Assembly (NCBI GenBank): GCA_029287755.1
Contig: JARFQM010000222.1
Span: 1-26,337 of the forward strand
Length of the DNA stretch: 26,337 bases
Source: Desulfofustis sp.
Lineage (GTDB): Bacteria > Desulfobacterota > Desulfobulbia > Desulfobulbales > Desulfocapsaceae
Direction of reading: 5' to 3'
Part shown: positions 1 through 8,030 of the stretch, piece by piece
How the letters are laid out: each line of letters opens with the position of its first letter
Position numbering within the stretch: position 1 is the stretch's first letter
The notes under the pieces: model-generated
What the model saw: the letters and a program-made list of their open reading frames with translations, nothing else
Database searches by the model: none
Told to the model about the DNA's origin: nothing
Program-made: the position numbers and the translations under genes

Positions 1-364
1 GGTTGTCTCAATTGGTCTGACGGGAAACACCTCATTTGTCCGCACCGCGGCCCTTTCGAAAGAGGTTGTCTGTACTTGTCTTTATTGGTTAGAATGATTG
101 TCGATTTTATCTGACTATCATTATCAGGAAACGTATTGACCAGTCGCTCTTGCTGACCTGTCAAAACAAGCTGATACAAACAGTCTGCAATCCGAGCCAT
201 TTGCAAAACGATCTTTTCACCCAAACTCTGCGTTATGCTCAAAATTTTATCCTCGGAATATCAATCATATGCCTATGGTAAAATTTCTCGCATGGTTTGA
301 TTTTGAACGAAAATCTTAGTTTTGCAAAAGGCTCATCCTTCAAAATTATCACCGACCAATTGCC
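1..364. other. Gene-free 5' flank of the dehydrogenase gene
   Basis: I recognise no gene here. One plus-strand frame is open from base 1 to about base 111 and could be the tail of a gene that starts outside the window, but its translation resembles nothing I know. The rest has short, stop-rich frames on both strands. An extended -10-like element (TG, one base, TAAAAT) lies at 276-284 and could serve the dehydrogenase at 365. Its -35 side is poor, so the promoter call is weak. Confidence 0.4.
276..284 (+). promoter_or_regulatory. Possible extended -10 promoter element for the dehydrogenase gene
   Basis: TGGTAAAAT at 276-284 matches the TGn-TAnnnT form of an extended -10 element. There is no good -35 hexamer 17 bases upstream. 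A transcript would start near 291 and leave a leader of about 75 bases before the ATG at 365. This is pattern matching only. Confidence 0.25.
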
Positions 365-3196
365 ATGATAAGAAAAACATACCAGCAGTACGTGGAGTCG
401 ATATCTACCCTGATTCCAGAAGAAAGGATCTTCACCGATCCTCTTCGCCGCCTAGCCCACGGTACGGACGGCGGATTCTACCGGCTCGAACCGCAAGTCG
501 TCGTCAGGGTGGTGAATGAAGAGGAAATGCAGCACTGCATGAGCGCCGCGTTTGCCCAAAAACTGCCGGTGACCTTCAAAGCCGCCGGCACTTCCCTGTC
601 GGGGCAGACGATATCCGACTCAATTCTGCTCTTGGCCAGTGAAGGGTGGGAGGACTACGAGGTGCTCGATGACGGGAAAAAGGTCCGGTTGCAGCCGGGG
701 ATTATCGGTGGCAAGGTTAACCGGATTCTTGCCCCCTATGGCCGCAAGTTCGGCCCGGACCCCGCGTCGATTAACTCGGCAATGGTCGGCGGCATCATCA
801 TCAACAATGCGTCCGGGATGAACTGCGGCACCCATGAGAACGCCTACAAAACCATCGAGGCGGCCCGAATCATCTTCGCTGACGGTACCCTGCTCGATAC
901 CGCAGATGAAAAAAGCCGCGAGGCGTTTTGCCGCCGCAAGCCCGGGTTCATCGAAAAAATCGAGGAAATCCGCGACCGGGTACGCGCCGATAACGCATTT
1001 GCCGCGCGCATCAAGAAAAAGTATTCGATCAAGAATACTACCGGTTTCTCGATCAACGCTTTCGTTGATTATGACGACCCGTTTCATATCATCATCAACC
1101 TGCTCATCGGCTCTGAGGGGGCGCTGGCATTTGTCGCCGAGGTAACCATGCGCTCGGTAGCCAAACTCGATTGCAAGGCCAGTTCCATGGTCTACTTCCC
1201 TGACATCGTCACCGCCTGCAAGGCGGTGGTGGCCCTCAAGAAAGGGCCGGTGGACAGCGCCGAGCTGCTTGATCGGCTGTCTTTGAAATCGGTTGAAGAC
1301 ATGGAGGGCATCCCCGATTTCATCAAGGAATTCGACAGCACGACCACGGCGCTGCTGTTGGAGACCATGGGCCCCGACTACGATGTCGTGGACAGACATA
1401 TTGTCGAAATTAAAGAGATTCTTGCCGATTTTCCAACAGTTCGGCCAGTCGAGTTCACCTCCGACCCAAAGGAAAACGAGCAGCTCTGGAATATCCGCAA
1501 ACAGGTGTTCCCTGCTGTCGGCGGAATGCGGAAAATTGGCACCACCTGCCTGATAGAAGACGTCGCCTATCACATGGAGACTCTGCCCGACGCCACCAGC
1601 GAACTGCAGAAAATCATGGCACGGTTCGGCTACGACGATGCGGTGATCTACGGTCATGCCTTCGAAGGCAATTTCCACTTCATATTCAACCAGGATTTCA
1701 GCGATCCCAAGGAAATAGAGCGCTATGACGCGATGATGAAGGCGGTTATCGACATGACCGTCGACAAGTATGACGGTTCGCTGAAAGCGGAGCACGGCAC
1801 CGGCCGCAACATGGCGCCATTTGTCAAACGAGAGTGGGGTGAGCAGGGCTACGATCTGATGTGCGAGGTCAAGAGGCTCTTCGATCCGGACAACATCCTC
1901 AACCCCGGTGTGATCATCAACGATGACCCGGACGTCTACCTGAAGAATTTTAAACCGCTGCCGGCCTGCGACCCGCTGGTCGACAAATGCATTGAATGCG
2001 GGTTTTGCGAAGTTAATTGCGTATCCAACCAGTACACCCTGAGTGCCCGTCAGCGCATCGTAATCCAACGCGAAATTGCCCGGTTGCGGATCAGCGGCGA
2101 CGATCCCGAGCGGCTTGCGGAGCTGGAAAAAGGGTTTGTCTTTATGGGAGAACAAAGCTGTGCGGGTGATGGCCTCTGTGAAACCTCCTGTCCTGTGTCA
2201 ATCGATACCGGAAAATACATTAAGAAACTGCGCGCCCAGAACCTGAGCCCGTTTGCCAAGAGAGTCGGCAACCTCCTTGGCGATAACCTCGGTCTCGTCT
2301 GCCGTGGCGCGTCGCTCGGTCTCGGCATGGTCGGCGGGATTCAGCGACTTATCGGTGACGCAAATCTTGGCAAAATCAGCGGGGCGGCCCGTTCTTTAAG
2401 CCGCAACCGAATACCTAAATGGACACCTGCGATGCCGGGCGGTGCCAAGGCACCGGGGGCTGACCCCGTTAATCCATACGCGGAGCGCAGGGTGGTCTAT
2501 TTTCCTTCCTGTATCGCTCGGTCCATGGGGGCGGCGAAAGGTGATCCGGTGGACGATTCGCTTACCGAAGTGACCATCCGGGTGCTCCAAAAAGCCGGGT
2601 ATGGCATTATTTTCCCGCAGAATATGAAGAATCTCTGCTGTGGCACTCCGTGGGAGTCTAAGGGCTTTATCGAAACAGCCGACAAGAAGTCCTTCGAACT
2701 CGAGCAGGCCCTGCTCGCTGCCTCCGGGCATGGCGCTTATCCGGTGCTGTGCGATACGTCTCCCTGCCTTTACCGGATGCGCAGGGTGATGAGCGATACT
2801 CTCGAACTCTATGAACCGGTGGAATTCGTCCATGCATTCCTGCTCGACAAGCTGACCTTTACCCCGAAGCAAGAACCGGTGGCCATCCACCCGACCTGCT
2901 CCACGAAAAAGATGGGGCTTACGAAAAAAATGGAGGAGGTGGCATCCCGGTGCGCCCAGAAAGTCATCATGCCTCCTGACGTGAACTGCTGCGGATTTGC
3001 CGGCGACAAGGGATTTCACCTGCCCGAACTGAACGTTCACGGCCTGCGTACAGCCGGTCCGCTGATCGAACAGGAGGGCGTGAAAGTGGGATATTCAAAT
3101 AGCCGCACCTGCGAGATCGGGTGCGCGACTCATATCGGCATTCCCTACATGTCAATCATGTATCTGGTGGACGAGGTCACGACCGGTGCAGCGTAG
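365..3196 (+). CDS. FAD/Fe-S D-lactate (2-hydroxyacid) dehydrogenase, GlcD-type fused to CCG domains
   Basis: A 943-residue protein with the layout of membrane-associated D-lactate or D-2-hydroxyacid dehydrogenases (Dld-II/YdiJ family). The N-terminal FAD_binding_4 domain carries the phosphate-binding stretch AAGTSLSGQ near residue 75. An FAD-oxidase C-terminal domain follows (KAEHGTGRNMAPFVKREWG; LFDPDNILNPG). A ferredoxin-type region has CIECGFCEVNC at about residue 542 and CAGDGLCETSCP at about 599. The C-terminal third has CCG-type motifs: NLCCGTPW near 757, HPTCSTKKMG, and NCCGFAGDKGF near 875. Known for the family: electrons from the hydroxyacid pass via FAD and Fe-S centres to the quinone pool or another membrane acceptor. 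The ATG at 365 fits the usual N-terminus, though no clear Shine-Dalgarno precedes it. A TRAP operon follows about 440 bases downstream on the same strand, so it may import the substrate (inference). The exact substrate (lactate, 2-hydroxyglutarate or another) cannot be read from the sequence. Confidence 0.88.
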   Translation: MIRKTYQQYVESISTLIPEERIFTDPLRRLAHGTDGGFYRLEPQVVVRVVNEEEMQHCMSAAFAQKLPVTFKAAGTSLSGQTISDSILLLASEGWEDYEVLDDGKKVRLQPGIIGGKVNRILAPYGRKFGPDPASINSAMVGGIIINNASGMNCGTHENAYKTIEAARIIFADGTLLDTADEKSREAFCRRKPGFIEKIEEIRDRVRADNAFAARIKKKYSIKNTTGFSINAFVDYDDPFHIIINLLIGSEGALAFVAEVTMRSVAKLDCKASSMVYFPDIVTACKAVVALKKGPVDSAELLDRLSLKSVEDMEGIPDFIKEFDSTTTALLLETMGPDYDVVDRHIVEIKEILADFPTVRPVEFTSDPKENEQLWNIRKQVFPAVGGMRKIGTTCLIEDVAYHMETLPDATSELQKIMARFGYDDAVIYGHAFEGNFHFIFNQDFSDPKEIERYDAMMKAVIDMTVDKYDGSLKAEHGTGRNMAPFVKREWGEQGYDLMCEVKRLFDPDNILNPGVIINDDPDVYLKNFKPLPACDPLVDKCIECGFCEVNCVSNQYTLSARQRIVIQREIARLRISGDDPERLAELEKGFVFMGEQSCAGDGLCETSCPVSIDTGKYIKKLRAQNLSPFAKRVGNLLGDNLGLVCRGASLGLGMVGGIQRLIGDANLGKISGAARSLSRNRIPKWTPAMPGGAKAPGADPVNPYAERRVVYFPSCIARSMGAAKGDPVDDSLTEVTIRVLQKAGYGIIFPQNMKNLCCGTPWESKGFIETADKKSFELEQALLAASGHGAYPVLCDTSPCLYRMRRVMSDTLELYEPVEFVHAFLLDKLTFTPKQEPVAIHPTCSTKKMGLTKKMEEVASRCAQKVIMPPDVNCCGFAGDKGFHLPELNVHGLRTAGPLIEQEGVKVGYSNSRTCEIGCATHIGIPYMSIMYLVDEVTTGAA

Positions 3197-3205
3197 AGCT
3201 CGACA

Positions 3206-3219
3206 GCCCTGCTGAGGGC
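3206..3219 (+). terminator. Small GC hairpin just after the dehydrogenase stop
   Basis: GCCCT (3206-3210), loop GCTG, AGGGC (3215-3219), ten bases after the stop codon. No T-run follows, so it is at best an mRNA 3'-end stabiliser or a weak terminator. Confidence 0.3.
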
Positions 3220-3307
3220 CTTAAAGTTGAGCTTTGCATTTTATCTCACTTTCACCATCTGACATTTTAACCAAATCTGGGAGTCAGTGGAGAAGGACAG
3301 TGACCTG

Positions 3308-3340
3308 AGAATCAAAAGTTCCTCCTGATTCTTTTCGTTT
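3308..3340 (+). terminator. Probable Rho-independent terminator of the dehydrogenase gene
   Basis: Inverted repeat AGAATCA (3308-3314) and TGATTCT (3326-3332) with an 11-base loop, running into TTTTCGTTT. The stem is short and AT-rich, so termination may be partial. It separates the dehydrogenase from the TRAP operon. The rest of 3197-3598 contains no gene that I can support. Confidence 0.45.
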
Positions 3341-3520
3341 AAGCAGAGCCTAAACAAATTGAGATAATCAGATAGAAGCTAGTCCCAATATCTTCTCAAG
3401 CCAATAGTAGTTTTGATTCCATTCTTTTGATTTGGTTGCCCTTATCGGATGGCACCTTTACCAGTTAGGATTAATAATTATTTTAACTGATGGGAAAGCT
3501 GGTCCGAGATGATTCCTTTT

Positions 3521-3535
3521 ATACATCGGATGTAT
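3521..3535. promoter_or_regulatory. Operator-like palindrome upstream of dctP
   Basis: ATACATC-G-GATGTAT is a perfect 7+1+7 inverted repeat that ends three bases before a TATAAT hexamer at 3539-3544, so a bound protein would cover the core promoter. The half-site ATACAT recurs in the palindrome ATACATGTAT over the promoter of the GntR gene at 25289. Short palindromes of this kind are typical operators of GntR/FCD regulators, which often control TRAP transporters. The assignment to a regulator is inference. Confidence 0.5.
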
Positions 3536-3538
3536 CTT

Positions 3539-3544
3539 TATAAT
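3539..3544 (+). promoter_or_regulatory. -10 element of the TRAP operon promoter
   Basis: Consensus TATAAT. The -35 position (about 3516-3521, CTTTTA) is poor, so an activator or other assistance may be needed. Transcription would start near 3551, directly at a perfect anti-SD complement AAAGGAGGT (3552-3560) that has no start codon at a usable distance. Confidence 0.45.
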
Positions 3545-3638
3545 TCAACTCAAAGGAGGTGGTAAATACTCGATATCGTAAATCCAAGCAGTACATGGCA
3601 TGATCGCTAACCATTTTCATGTAAAAGGAGGGGTTGTC

Positions 3639-4628
3639 ATGTTAAACAAGGTTGTAAAGTCTTTTCTCGTTGTCCTATTCGTCATCTCATTCTCATCTCT
3701 CGCATTAGCTGCAGATAAATACGAATTACGCTTCAACCATGTATTGGGTCCGACACATCCATACCACGCTGGTTTTGAAAAATGGGCCGAACGAGTCAAA
3801 GAACGAACTAACGGCGGGTTGGTAATCAAAGTATTCCATAGCGCACAACTTGGAGTTGAGGAAGACATTTTAGAACAGATTCGTCAAGGGGTCCCCGTAG
3901 GCCAAAATACTGATTCTGCCCGAATGGGAAATTATGTCCCGGGTATAGCCGTAATGAATGCTCCATATTTTGTAACGAGCATCGAAGAGGTAAAAAAACT
4001 AAATCAAAGTCCTACGGTTCAGAAATGGAATGAAGAACTAGCCACCAAATTTGGATTCAAAGTCCTTTCATTTAATTGGGTTCAGGGGTTCCGTCATTTC
4101 ATGACCAATGAGCCGATACGATCACCTAGCGATTTGAAAGGATTGCGCATTAGAACACCTCCCGCGCCAATTTGGCAGGAATCTGTAAGGGCATTGGGGG
4201 CGGTACCGACCGCGCTAAACTTCGGTGAGATATACACTGCCCTTCAGCAGGGAGCAGTTGATGGAGCTGAGCTCGTGTATGACAACATCACTGCTGGCAA
4301 ACTTTATGAGGTAATTAAATACGTAAATGAAACAGGACATTTCCTTCTGATCAACTTCCAGGTGATCAGCAGTAAATGGTTCGACAGCCTTCCGGCAGAA
4401 TATCAGAAAATTCTGATCGAGGAATGCGACAAAGCTGGTCTGGAGACTTCCTATCAGATTCAGGAAAACACCGAAGCTGTCAAAAAGATCGTCCAGGAGA
4501 AAGGTATGACGGTTGTATCCGATGTCGATATGGAAGCTTTCAAAGAGGCTGGAAAAGCTGCCTATGAGAAGCTTGATTTGATGGGTGCAAGAGAGCAGGT
4601 TTTTAAAGAGTTGGCCGAAATTAAATAA
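3639..4628 (+). CDS. dctP: TRAP transporter periplasmic substrate-binding protein (DctP family)
   Basis: About 329 residues. I place the start at the ATG at 3639, preceded by AAAGGAGGGG at the right distance. An upstream in-frame ATG at 3600 has no Shine-Dalgarno and would place a non-signal stretch before the signal peptide. The N-terminus is a clear Sec signal (MLNKVVKSFLVVLF, cut after LALA). The mature part has the DctP hallmarks: an N-terminal LRFNHVLGPTHPYHAGF segment, the central SDLKGLRIRTPPAPI region with the conserved Arg that binds the substrate carboxylate, then GAVPTALNFGEIYTALQQG and a VDGAE turn. Known role: captures a carboxylate in the periplasm and hands it to the DctQM permease. 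Context with the dehydrogenase suggests a hydroxyacid or related organic acid, but the ligand cannot be read from the sequence. Confidence 0.9.
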   Translation: MLNKVVKSFLVVLFVISFSSLALAADKYELRFNHVLGPTHPYHAGFEKWAERVKERTNGGLVIKVFHSAQLGVEEDILEQIRQGVPVGQNTDSARMGNYVPGIAVMNAPYFVTSIEEVKKLNQSPTVQKWNEELATKFGFKVLSFNWVQGFRHFMTNEPIRSPSDLKGLRIRTPPAPIWQESVRALGAVPTALNFGEIYTALQQGAVDGAELVYDNITAGKLYEVIKYVNETGHFLLINFQVISSKWFDSLPAEYQKILIEECDKAGLETSYQIQENTEAVKKIVQEKGMTVVSDVDMEAFKEAGKAAYEKLDLMGAREQVFKELAEIK

Positions 4629-4645
4629 TATCCAGTTCAAAGAAA

Positions 4646-4690
4646 GGGACTTGCCGGTGGTTTGACCATCGTTGCAAGTCCTTTTTTTTT
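4646..4690 (+). terminator. Strong Rho-independent terminator between dctP and dctQ
   Basis: GGACTTGC (4647-4654) pairs with GCAAGTCC (4674-4681). The inner CGGTGG and CCATCG extend the stem with one G-U pair, and a run of nine T follows (4682-4690). It lies only about 20 bases after the dctP stop and inside the transporter operon. The likely effect is attenuation, giving more binding protein than permease, or dctQM has its own promoter in 4691-4780. Confidence 0.85.
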
Positions 4691-4792
4691 ACCTGAAAAC
4701 CTCTAGATCTTAACAGCATCTATGCAATCTAATGGTATTATGTAGTGAGGTTTGAATGGGAACACTCAACTAGATACTGCTGAAGGTGATCG

Positions 4793-5287
4793 ATGGGAAA
4801 ACTCAAGAAAATCTATGGTTACGTCTGTTTCTCTGAGGAATTACTGGCGGGGATATTTCTGGTGGCAATAATGGTGCTGATATTCGCGAGTGGATTCGCC
4901 CGATCAGTGGGGCACCCGTTGAGTTGGAGCATGGATGCGGCGACTTTCCTGTTTGCCTGGGTAGTATTTTTCAGTGCGGACGTGGCTCTGCGACAAGACA
5001 GGCATATCAGTATTGAAGCTCTGACAAGATATTTCCCCCGCAATCTGCAGCGCAACATCTCGATCATCAATTATTTGTTTATTGTCATCTTTCTCGGTTT
5101 TTTAATTTGTTATGGGGTTGTGCTTGCCTACACGAGCCGCTTCAGAACCTTTCAAGGTATCCCTGGTTTCAGCTATATGTGGGTTACTCTGAGCGTTCCC
5201 ATCGGCTGCACACTTATTCTGATCACCACCATTATCAAGGGTAAAAACTTGATTCAGAAGGCAAATGAAAGTTCTCAGGAGGGCTGA
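4793..5287 (+). CDS. dctQ: TRAP transporter small permease subunit (DctQ family)
   Basis: A 164-residue membrane protein with four hydrophobic segments (roughly 17-37, 46-66, 88-110, 130-150), the usual size and topology of DctQ. The segment WVVFFSADVALRQDRHISIEAL is a typical DctQ loop. The start ATG is preceded by GAAGGTG at a good distance. The stop lies three bases before the dctM start, so the two are translationally coupled. Role: pairs with the large subunit in the inner membrane to make the sodium-dependent TRAP permease. Confidence 0.88.
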   Translation: MGKLKKIYGYVCFSEELLAGIFLVAIMVLIFASGFARSVGHPLSWSMDAATFLFAWVVFFSADVALRQDRHISIEALTRYFPRNLQRNISIINYLFIVIFLGFLICYGVVLAYTSRFRTFQGIPGFSYMWVTLSVPIGCTLILITTIIKGKNLIQKANESSQEG

Positions 5288-5290
5288 GAA

Positions 5291-6571
5291 ATGACCCTCG
5301 TGCTGGTCGGATTTGTGGTCTTTCTGCTGATGGGGATGCCGGTCGCCTTTGCGATAGGCATTTCAGGTTTTTTGTTTTTCATTCAGCAGCCTAGTCTTCC
5401 GTTCACCATGCCGGCTCAGCTGATTTTGTCAGAGACTCAGAATTGGGCATTGCTGGCCATCCCGATGTTCATATTTGCCGGCAATCTCCTCAATAATACC
5501 GGAATCACCTCACGGCTGATGAGACTGGCATCCGTACTTGCCGGTCACATGTATGGTGGTCTCGCCCAGACGAGCGTGGTGCTTAGCACACTTATGGGGG
5601 GAGTCTCAGGTTCGGCTATAGCTGATGCTTCAATGCAGTCCCGCATTCTCGGTCATGAGATGGTCAAGCGCGGCTACGCCCGCGGCTATGCTGCAGGGAT
5701 AAACGGATTCAGTGCACTCATTACGGTAGCTATTCCGCCGGGCATCGGTCTGGTGTTGTATGGCAGCATCGGAGAGGTATCGATTGGTCGGTTGTTTGCG
5801 GCAGGAATAGCGCCAGGTTTTCTGATGATGTGTTTCTTGATGATTGCAGTCGCGATCACGGCCAGAAAAAGAGGGTACACTCCTGAACACTCGCGCCCGA
5901 AATCTTTCAAGGTTATTCTATCATCTTTTCTCGGCAGTATCTGGGCGTTGCTTTTTCCAGTTATTTTGATTGTCGGCTTGAGAATGGGATTTCTGGTACC
6001 CTCTGAGGCGGGTGCTTTTGCTTCTGTTTATGCTATTTTCGTGGGTATTGCTGTGTATCGAGAACTTACTTGGGAGAAGTTTATATCCGCCATTAAGCTG
6101 ACCATACTGGATGTCGGTATGATCATGTTCCTGATCGCTTTGTCTTCGCTCATCAGCTATGGCATAACCTGGGAGATGATTCCTCAACTGCTCTCCACGT
6201 TCCTTCTGACTTTAAGCGAGAATAAAAATATCATTACAACACTGGTGCTTTTGTTTCTTCTTTTTCTCGGAATGGTGGTCGACTCTACGGTCATTATCCT
6301 GCTTTTGACTTCCATACTGGTTCCAATCATGTCCCAGATCGGCGTCGATCTAGTTTATTTCGGCGTGATTATGGTTGTCACCTGCGCCGTTGGGCTGCTT
6401 ACCCCGCCGGTGGGCGTTTCGATGTACTCGGTATGCTCTATTCTGGAGTGTTCAGTCGGAGACTATGTAAAGGAGAGCTGGCCTTTCTTTCTTGCGCTTG
6501 TAATTCTGGTAGTCTTTCTTGTGTTTTTTCCATCGGTGGTACTAGTAATCCCTAACCTTATTTTTGGTTGA
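5291..6571 (+). CDS. dctM: TRAP transporter large permease subunit (DctM family)
   Basis: 426 residues, very hydrophobic, with about a dozen membrane segments. Conserved DctM stretches are present: GMPVAFAIGISG near the N-terminus, LLAIPMFIFAGNLLNNTGIT, the SAIADASMQSRILGHEMVKRGY loop, IPPGIGLVLYG, and the C-terminal LLTPPVGVSMYSVCSI. The Shine-Dalgarno AGGAGG lies in the end of dctQ. Known role: the ion-coupled transport channel of the TRAP system. This is the last gene of the operon. The segment after it holds only a weak hairpin (ATATC-CCGT-GATAT, 6571-6584). Confidence 0.92.
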   Translation: MTLVLVGFVVFLLMGMPVAFAIGISGFLFFIQQPSLPFTMPAQLILSETQNWALLAIPMFIFAGNLLNNTGITSRLMRLASVLAGHMYGGLAQTSVVLSTLMGGVSGSAIADASMQSRILGHEMVKRGYARGYAAGINGFSALITVAIPPGIGLVLYGSIGEVSIGRLFAAGIAPGFLMMCFLMIAVAITARKRGYTPEHSRPKSFKVILSSFLGSIWALLFPVILIVGLRMGFLVPSEAGAFASVYAIFVGIAVYRELTWEKFISAIKLTILDVGMIMFLIALSSLISYGITWEMIPQLLSTFLLTLSENKNIITTLVLLFLLFLGMVVDSTVIILLLTSILVPIMSQIGVDLVYFGVIMVVTCAVGLLTPPVGVSMYSVCSILECSVGDYVKESWPFFLALVILVVFLVFFPSVVLVIPNLIFG

Positions 6572-6925
6572 TATCCCGTGATATAGCGAATTGGAGGCTG
6601 TAATTCCAGACAGTCCTGGCCTAACCACCAGGTACCTGAAGAACTGAAGTGCGGAGCGGAGTACGATCAGACGTGTAGCGCTATGGGGATTATGTGAGGT
6701 TTTTCTGCAGTGATCATTGGTCCTGAATCACCAATTTAGAAGAACTCTCAGATGCCGATTTAGTTGTAGAGCGGCTCAGAGATCTAATACTTGAAGACCT
6801 AAAAAGACTCTTTTAACTCGATCGGTTGCCTTTTAAGTACGCGGGCTTGGAGGCAGATTAATTACTGGAGATATTATAGGGTATTGAACACCTTTTCAAT
6901 CCAATGCCCTTCCCAAGTAGATATT
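6572..6925. other. Intergenic stretch between convergent dctM and aldo/keto reductase; one coding-like fragment
   Basis: No complete gene. The plus-strand frame at 6727-6816 is open, lacks a start and ends in TAA. Its acidic, leucine-rich translation (EELSDADLVVERLRDLILED) looks more like the C-terminal helix of a real protein than random sequence, so it may be a gene relic. On the minus strand a short inverted repeat (ATTGAA 6883-6888, TTCAAT 6895-6900) lies just beyond the reductase stop, too weak to call a terminator. Confidence 0.3.
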
Positions 6926-7906
6926 TTAATATGGCCCGCGGATATGAGTGTGAATTTGTTCAGCGTATAGATTTCTTAAATTCTTATGCAAGGCTTCGGG
7001 AATTTGCTCCAGATTTGAACTGTCAGCGTTTGTCTTCACTTGCACCGCTGAACTCGCTCCAGGTATAACCGTTGATACGGCGTCATGGTCAAGTATCCAT
7101 CGCAACGCCAATTGTGCCATGGAGATATCACCAGGAAGCATCTTCTTTATCATTTCGACAAGTTCGATTCCCTTCGCAAATGGCAAACCAGCAAAGGTTT
7201 CTCCTACATTAAAGCTGGCACCGTCACGATTGTAATTTCTATGATCTGTTGGCATGAAGGTCGTCTCACGTGTGAACTTGCCGGAAAGCAATCCGCTGGC
7301 AAGGGGCAGCCGCGCAATGATACCCAAACCACGCGCCTTGGCCTCAGGAAGCAGTTCACTCACCATTTTCTGCCGGAAAATATTGAAGATCACCTGAAGC
7401 GATAGCAGGCCATCCTGTTCCAAGCAGATGAGCCCCTCTTCCACCGTTTCAACACTTGCACCGAAGTGCCTGATGAGTCCGTTCTGCTTCGCACGCCTCA
7501 ACCAATTAAAGACATCTCCCTGGCGAAGCACCTCGGTTGGAATGCAGTGCAGCTGAAGTAAATCAATCGTATCGGTCCCAAGCCTTTTCAATGATGCTTC
7601 AATGGATTGCAATAAAATACTTTCCGAGTAGTTATCAGGATATACTCCTTCGCCACGGCCGAACTTGGTCGCCACCACAACGGGTGAATCACACTCCTTC
7701 AGAAACCGGCCGATGAGTTCCTCGCTTTTTCCCGCCCCATAAACATTTGCAGTATCGAAGAAATTTACTCCATTTTCTACGGCAGTCTTCATGATGGAGA
7801 TCGCAGTTTCTTCCTTCATCTCCCCAAAGTCGCCGCCAAATTGCCAGCAACCCAGCCCCACCTCGCTAATAGTAAAACCTTGTTTCCCGAGTTTTCGTGT
7901 TTTCAT
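6926..7906 (-). CDS. Aldo/keto reductase at the end of the arabinose operon
   Basis: A 326-residue NADPH-dependent aldo/keto reductase barrel. Seen: the N-terminal LGKQGFTISEVGLGCWQFGG motif; the catalytic tetrad as Asp and Tyr in FFDTANVYGAGKSEE, Lys in VVATKFGRG and His in LLQLHCIP; and a C-terminal nucleotide-binding segment with RWILDHDAVSTVIPGASS. The start is supported by AAGGA ahead of the ATG. It lies about 125 bases downstream of the last permease gene on the same strand, so co-transcription with the arabinose genes is likely. The family reduces sugar aldehydes, ketones or aldehydes from sugar breakdown. Whether this one acts on arabinose, an arabinoside-derived product or an unrelated aldehyde is unknown. 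Confidence 0.88.
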   Translation of the reverse strand: MKTRKLGKQGFTISEVGLGCWQFGGDFGEMKEETAISIMKTAVENGVNFFDTANVYGAGKSEELIGRFLKECDSPVVVATKFGRGEGVYPDNYSESILLQSIEASLKRLGTDTIDLLQLHCIPTEVLRQGDVFNWLRRAKQNGLIRHFGASVETVEEGLICLEQDGLLSLQVIFNIFRQKMVSELLPEAKARGLGIIARLPLASGLLSGKFTRETTFMPTDHRNYNRDGASFNVGETFAGLPFAKGIELVEMIKKMLPGDISMAQLALRWILDHDAVSTVIPGASSAVQVKTNADSSNLEQIPEALHKNLRNLYAEQIHTHIRGPY

Positions 7907-8030
7907 ATGTTGTCCTTACCGTGCTCTTTTGGAAAATACCAAGGCCCACTAAGATCCTCTAGGTTGCGGTACCTATACGCACTATTTTCATTGAGCCTCT
8001 GAATTGCTTGAAATACCATTTTCTTTTGCT

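Noticed and set aside
620..2155. A 511-codon open frame on the minus strand opposite the dehydrogenase gene
   Set aside because: It lies wholly inside a well-supported plus-strand gene of recognised family. The translation has no family features and the frame is open because of the codon bias of the real gene.
2159..2194. Asp in place of a second cysteine in the second Fe-S motif of the dehydrogenase (CAGDGLCETSCP)
   Set aside because: As far as I recall, this family normally has a C-x-x-D-G-(L/M)-C form here, so it is probably the ordinary state and not a lesion.
2396..3040. A 214-codon minus-strand frame opposite the CCG domains of the dehydrogenase
   Set aside because: Shadow of the real gene. 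No recognisable motifs and no upstream signals.
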